From the NCBI GenBank assembly GCA_016872875.1, contig VGYW01000504.1, positions 1 to 5,691 of the forward strand: a DNA stretch of 5,691 nt. The letters run 5' to 3'. Of the stretch, positions 5,445 to 5,691 are shown piece by piece (positions within the stretch are counted from its first letter, which is position 1; each line of letters opens with the position of its first letter). The DNA is from Planctomycetota bacterium. Lineage in GTDB: Bacteria > Planctomycetota > PUPC01 > DSUN01. Position numbers and translations under genes: made by a program. The notes under the pieces are model-generated. The model did no database searches. It was given only the letters and a program-made list of their open reading frames with translations, and had not been told where the DNA came from.

Positions 5445-5625
5445 CAGCCCCGACAGGGGCGTACTATAGCAGCCCAGGGCGAAGCCCTGGGAAAGGGGAG
5501 GGGCCAGGTTCAGCCCTGTAGGGGCGTACTACCCGCCCTGGGCAGGATGTGGCGCCCGGAACCGCATAGTACGCCCTTTCAGGGCTGGCCTACCTACCGC
5601 CCCCTTCCCAGGGCTTCGCCCTGAT
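5445..5625. repeat. Near-palindromic REP/BIME-like array
   Basis: Four pieces are arranged symmetrically. (A) CAGCCCCGACAGGGGCGTAC at 5445 leads to the hairpin CCCAGGGC-GAA-GCCCTGGG (5473-5491). (B) CAGCCCTGTAGGGGCGTACT starts at 5511. (C) An inverted version of B, TAGTACGCCCTTTCAGGGCT, starts at 5567. (D) An inverted version of the A hairpin, CCCAGGGC-TTC-GCCCTG, spans 5607-5623. Two head units thus face each other with hairpins outside, as in bacterial interspersed mosaic elements mobilised by REP-associated tyrosine transposases. No such transposase is in the window. The structure is seen directly; family membership is inference. Confidence 0.75.
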
Positions 5626-5642
5626 CTTTGCCCACATCTTCT

Positions 5643-5663
5643 GGGGGCTGGGGTTTAGCCCCC
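5643..5663. repeat. GC-rich hairpin near the window edge
   Basis: GGGGGCT (5643-5649) pairs with AGCCCCC (5657-5663) around the 7-base loop GGGGTTT. There is no T tract after it on the + strand, nor an equivalent A tract before it for the - strand, so it is not a clear terminator. It lies 20 bases beyond the BIME-like array and may belong to another repeat unit cut by the window end. Confidence 0.6.
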
Positions 5664-5691
5664 GAATGGGGGCGTTTGAGCCGTAGCCCAG

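Larger units (their letters stand above)
5394..5691. other. Gene-free right edge filled by hairpin repeats
   Basis: Beyond the promoter no frame carries a recognisable protein. The first 50 bases are unremarkable. The rest is dominated by the REP/BIME-like array and a further hairpin, both listed separately. Small open frames across the array are translations of repeat sequence and are not called as genes. Confidence 0.7.

Noticed and set aside
5461..5625. Small open frames across the right-edge repeats
   Set aside because: They translate REP-like hairpins, lack ribosome-binding sites and show no family features.

Overview
The window is about 5.7 kb of GC-rich bacterial DNA carrying two unrelated, convergent gene blocks. 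Between and around them lie several kinds of short dispersed repeats, two of which have been absorbed in frame into proteins. High GC, a secreted protein with tandem domains and a heavy load of small repeats suggest a large-genome environmental bacterium, perhaps Planctomycetota or a relative. That placement is inference, because no rRNA or marker gene is present.

Left block (1-2237, + strand). Three genes lie in a row: the C-terminal end of an iron-sulfur protein, a complete dicluster [4Fe-4S] protein of the sulfhydrogenase-beta type, and a complete FAD/NAD(P)/[2Fe-2S] oxidoreductase of the sulfhydrogenase-gamma / PyrK type. Together they look like an NAD(P)H-oxidising electron-input module. 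The best match I can name is the FlxABC part of Flx-Hdr (heterodisulfide-reductase-like) complexes; a group 3b sulfhydrogenase is less likely because no hydrogenase subunit follows. Electrons would pass NAD(P)H -> FAD -> [2Fe-2S] -> [4Fe-4S] clusters -> a partner encoded to the left of the window.

The middle gene of this block is bracketed by heptad-periodic repeats. Its N-terminal region contains a run of seven 7-bp units read in frame. Its stop codon lies in the left arm of a 33-bp perfect inverted repeat that fills the gap before the next gene.

Middle (2238-2768). This 531-bp stretch has no convincing intact gene. It is a mosaic: a leftward promoter-like pair, a repeat of the AAGATTTGACCCC type, a 32-codon remnant of a SIR2-like gene cut off after its nucleotide-binding motif, and a roughly 60-bp ACACAGAG-rich element with imperfect terminal inverted repeats between 8-bp direct repeats.

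Right block (2769-5318, - strand). One large gene encodes an exported, membrane-anchored protein with an unusual architecture: signal peptide, two tandem copies of a beta-rich domain, a linker partly made from a hairpin repeat, two transmembrane helices, and a C-terminal phosphodiester glycosidase (NAGPA/DUF2233) domain. A good sigma70-type promoter lies just upstream and helps fix its start.

Right edge (5319-5691). After the promoter there is no gene. A nearly palindromic REP/BIME-like array of hairpins occupies about 5445-5625, with another hairpin at 5643-5663.

No CRISPR array, tRNA, rRNA or intact transposase was seen. The most distinctive features are the use of mobile-looking repeats as coding sequence in two genes and the two-repeat/two-helix/glycosidase fusion.
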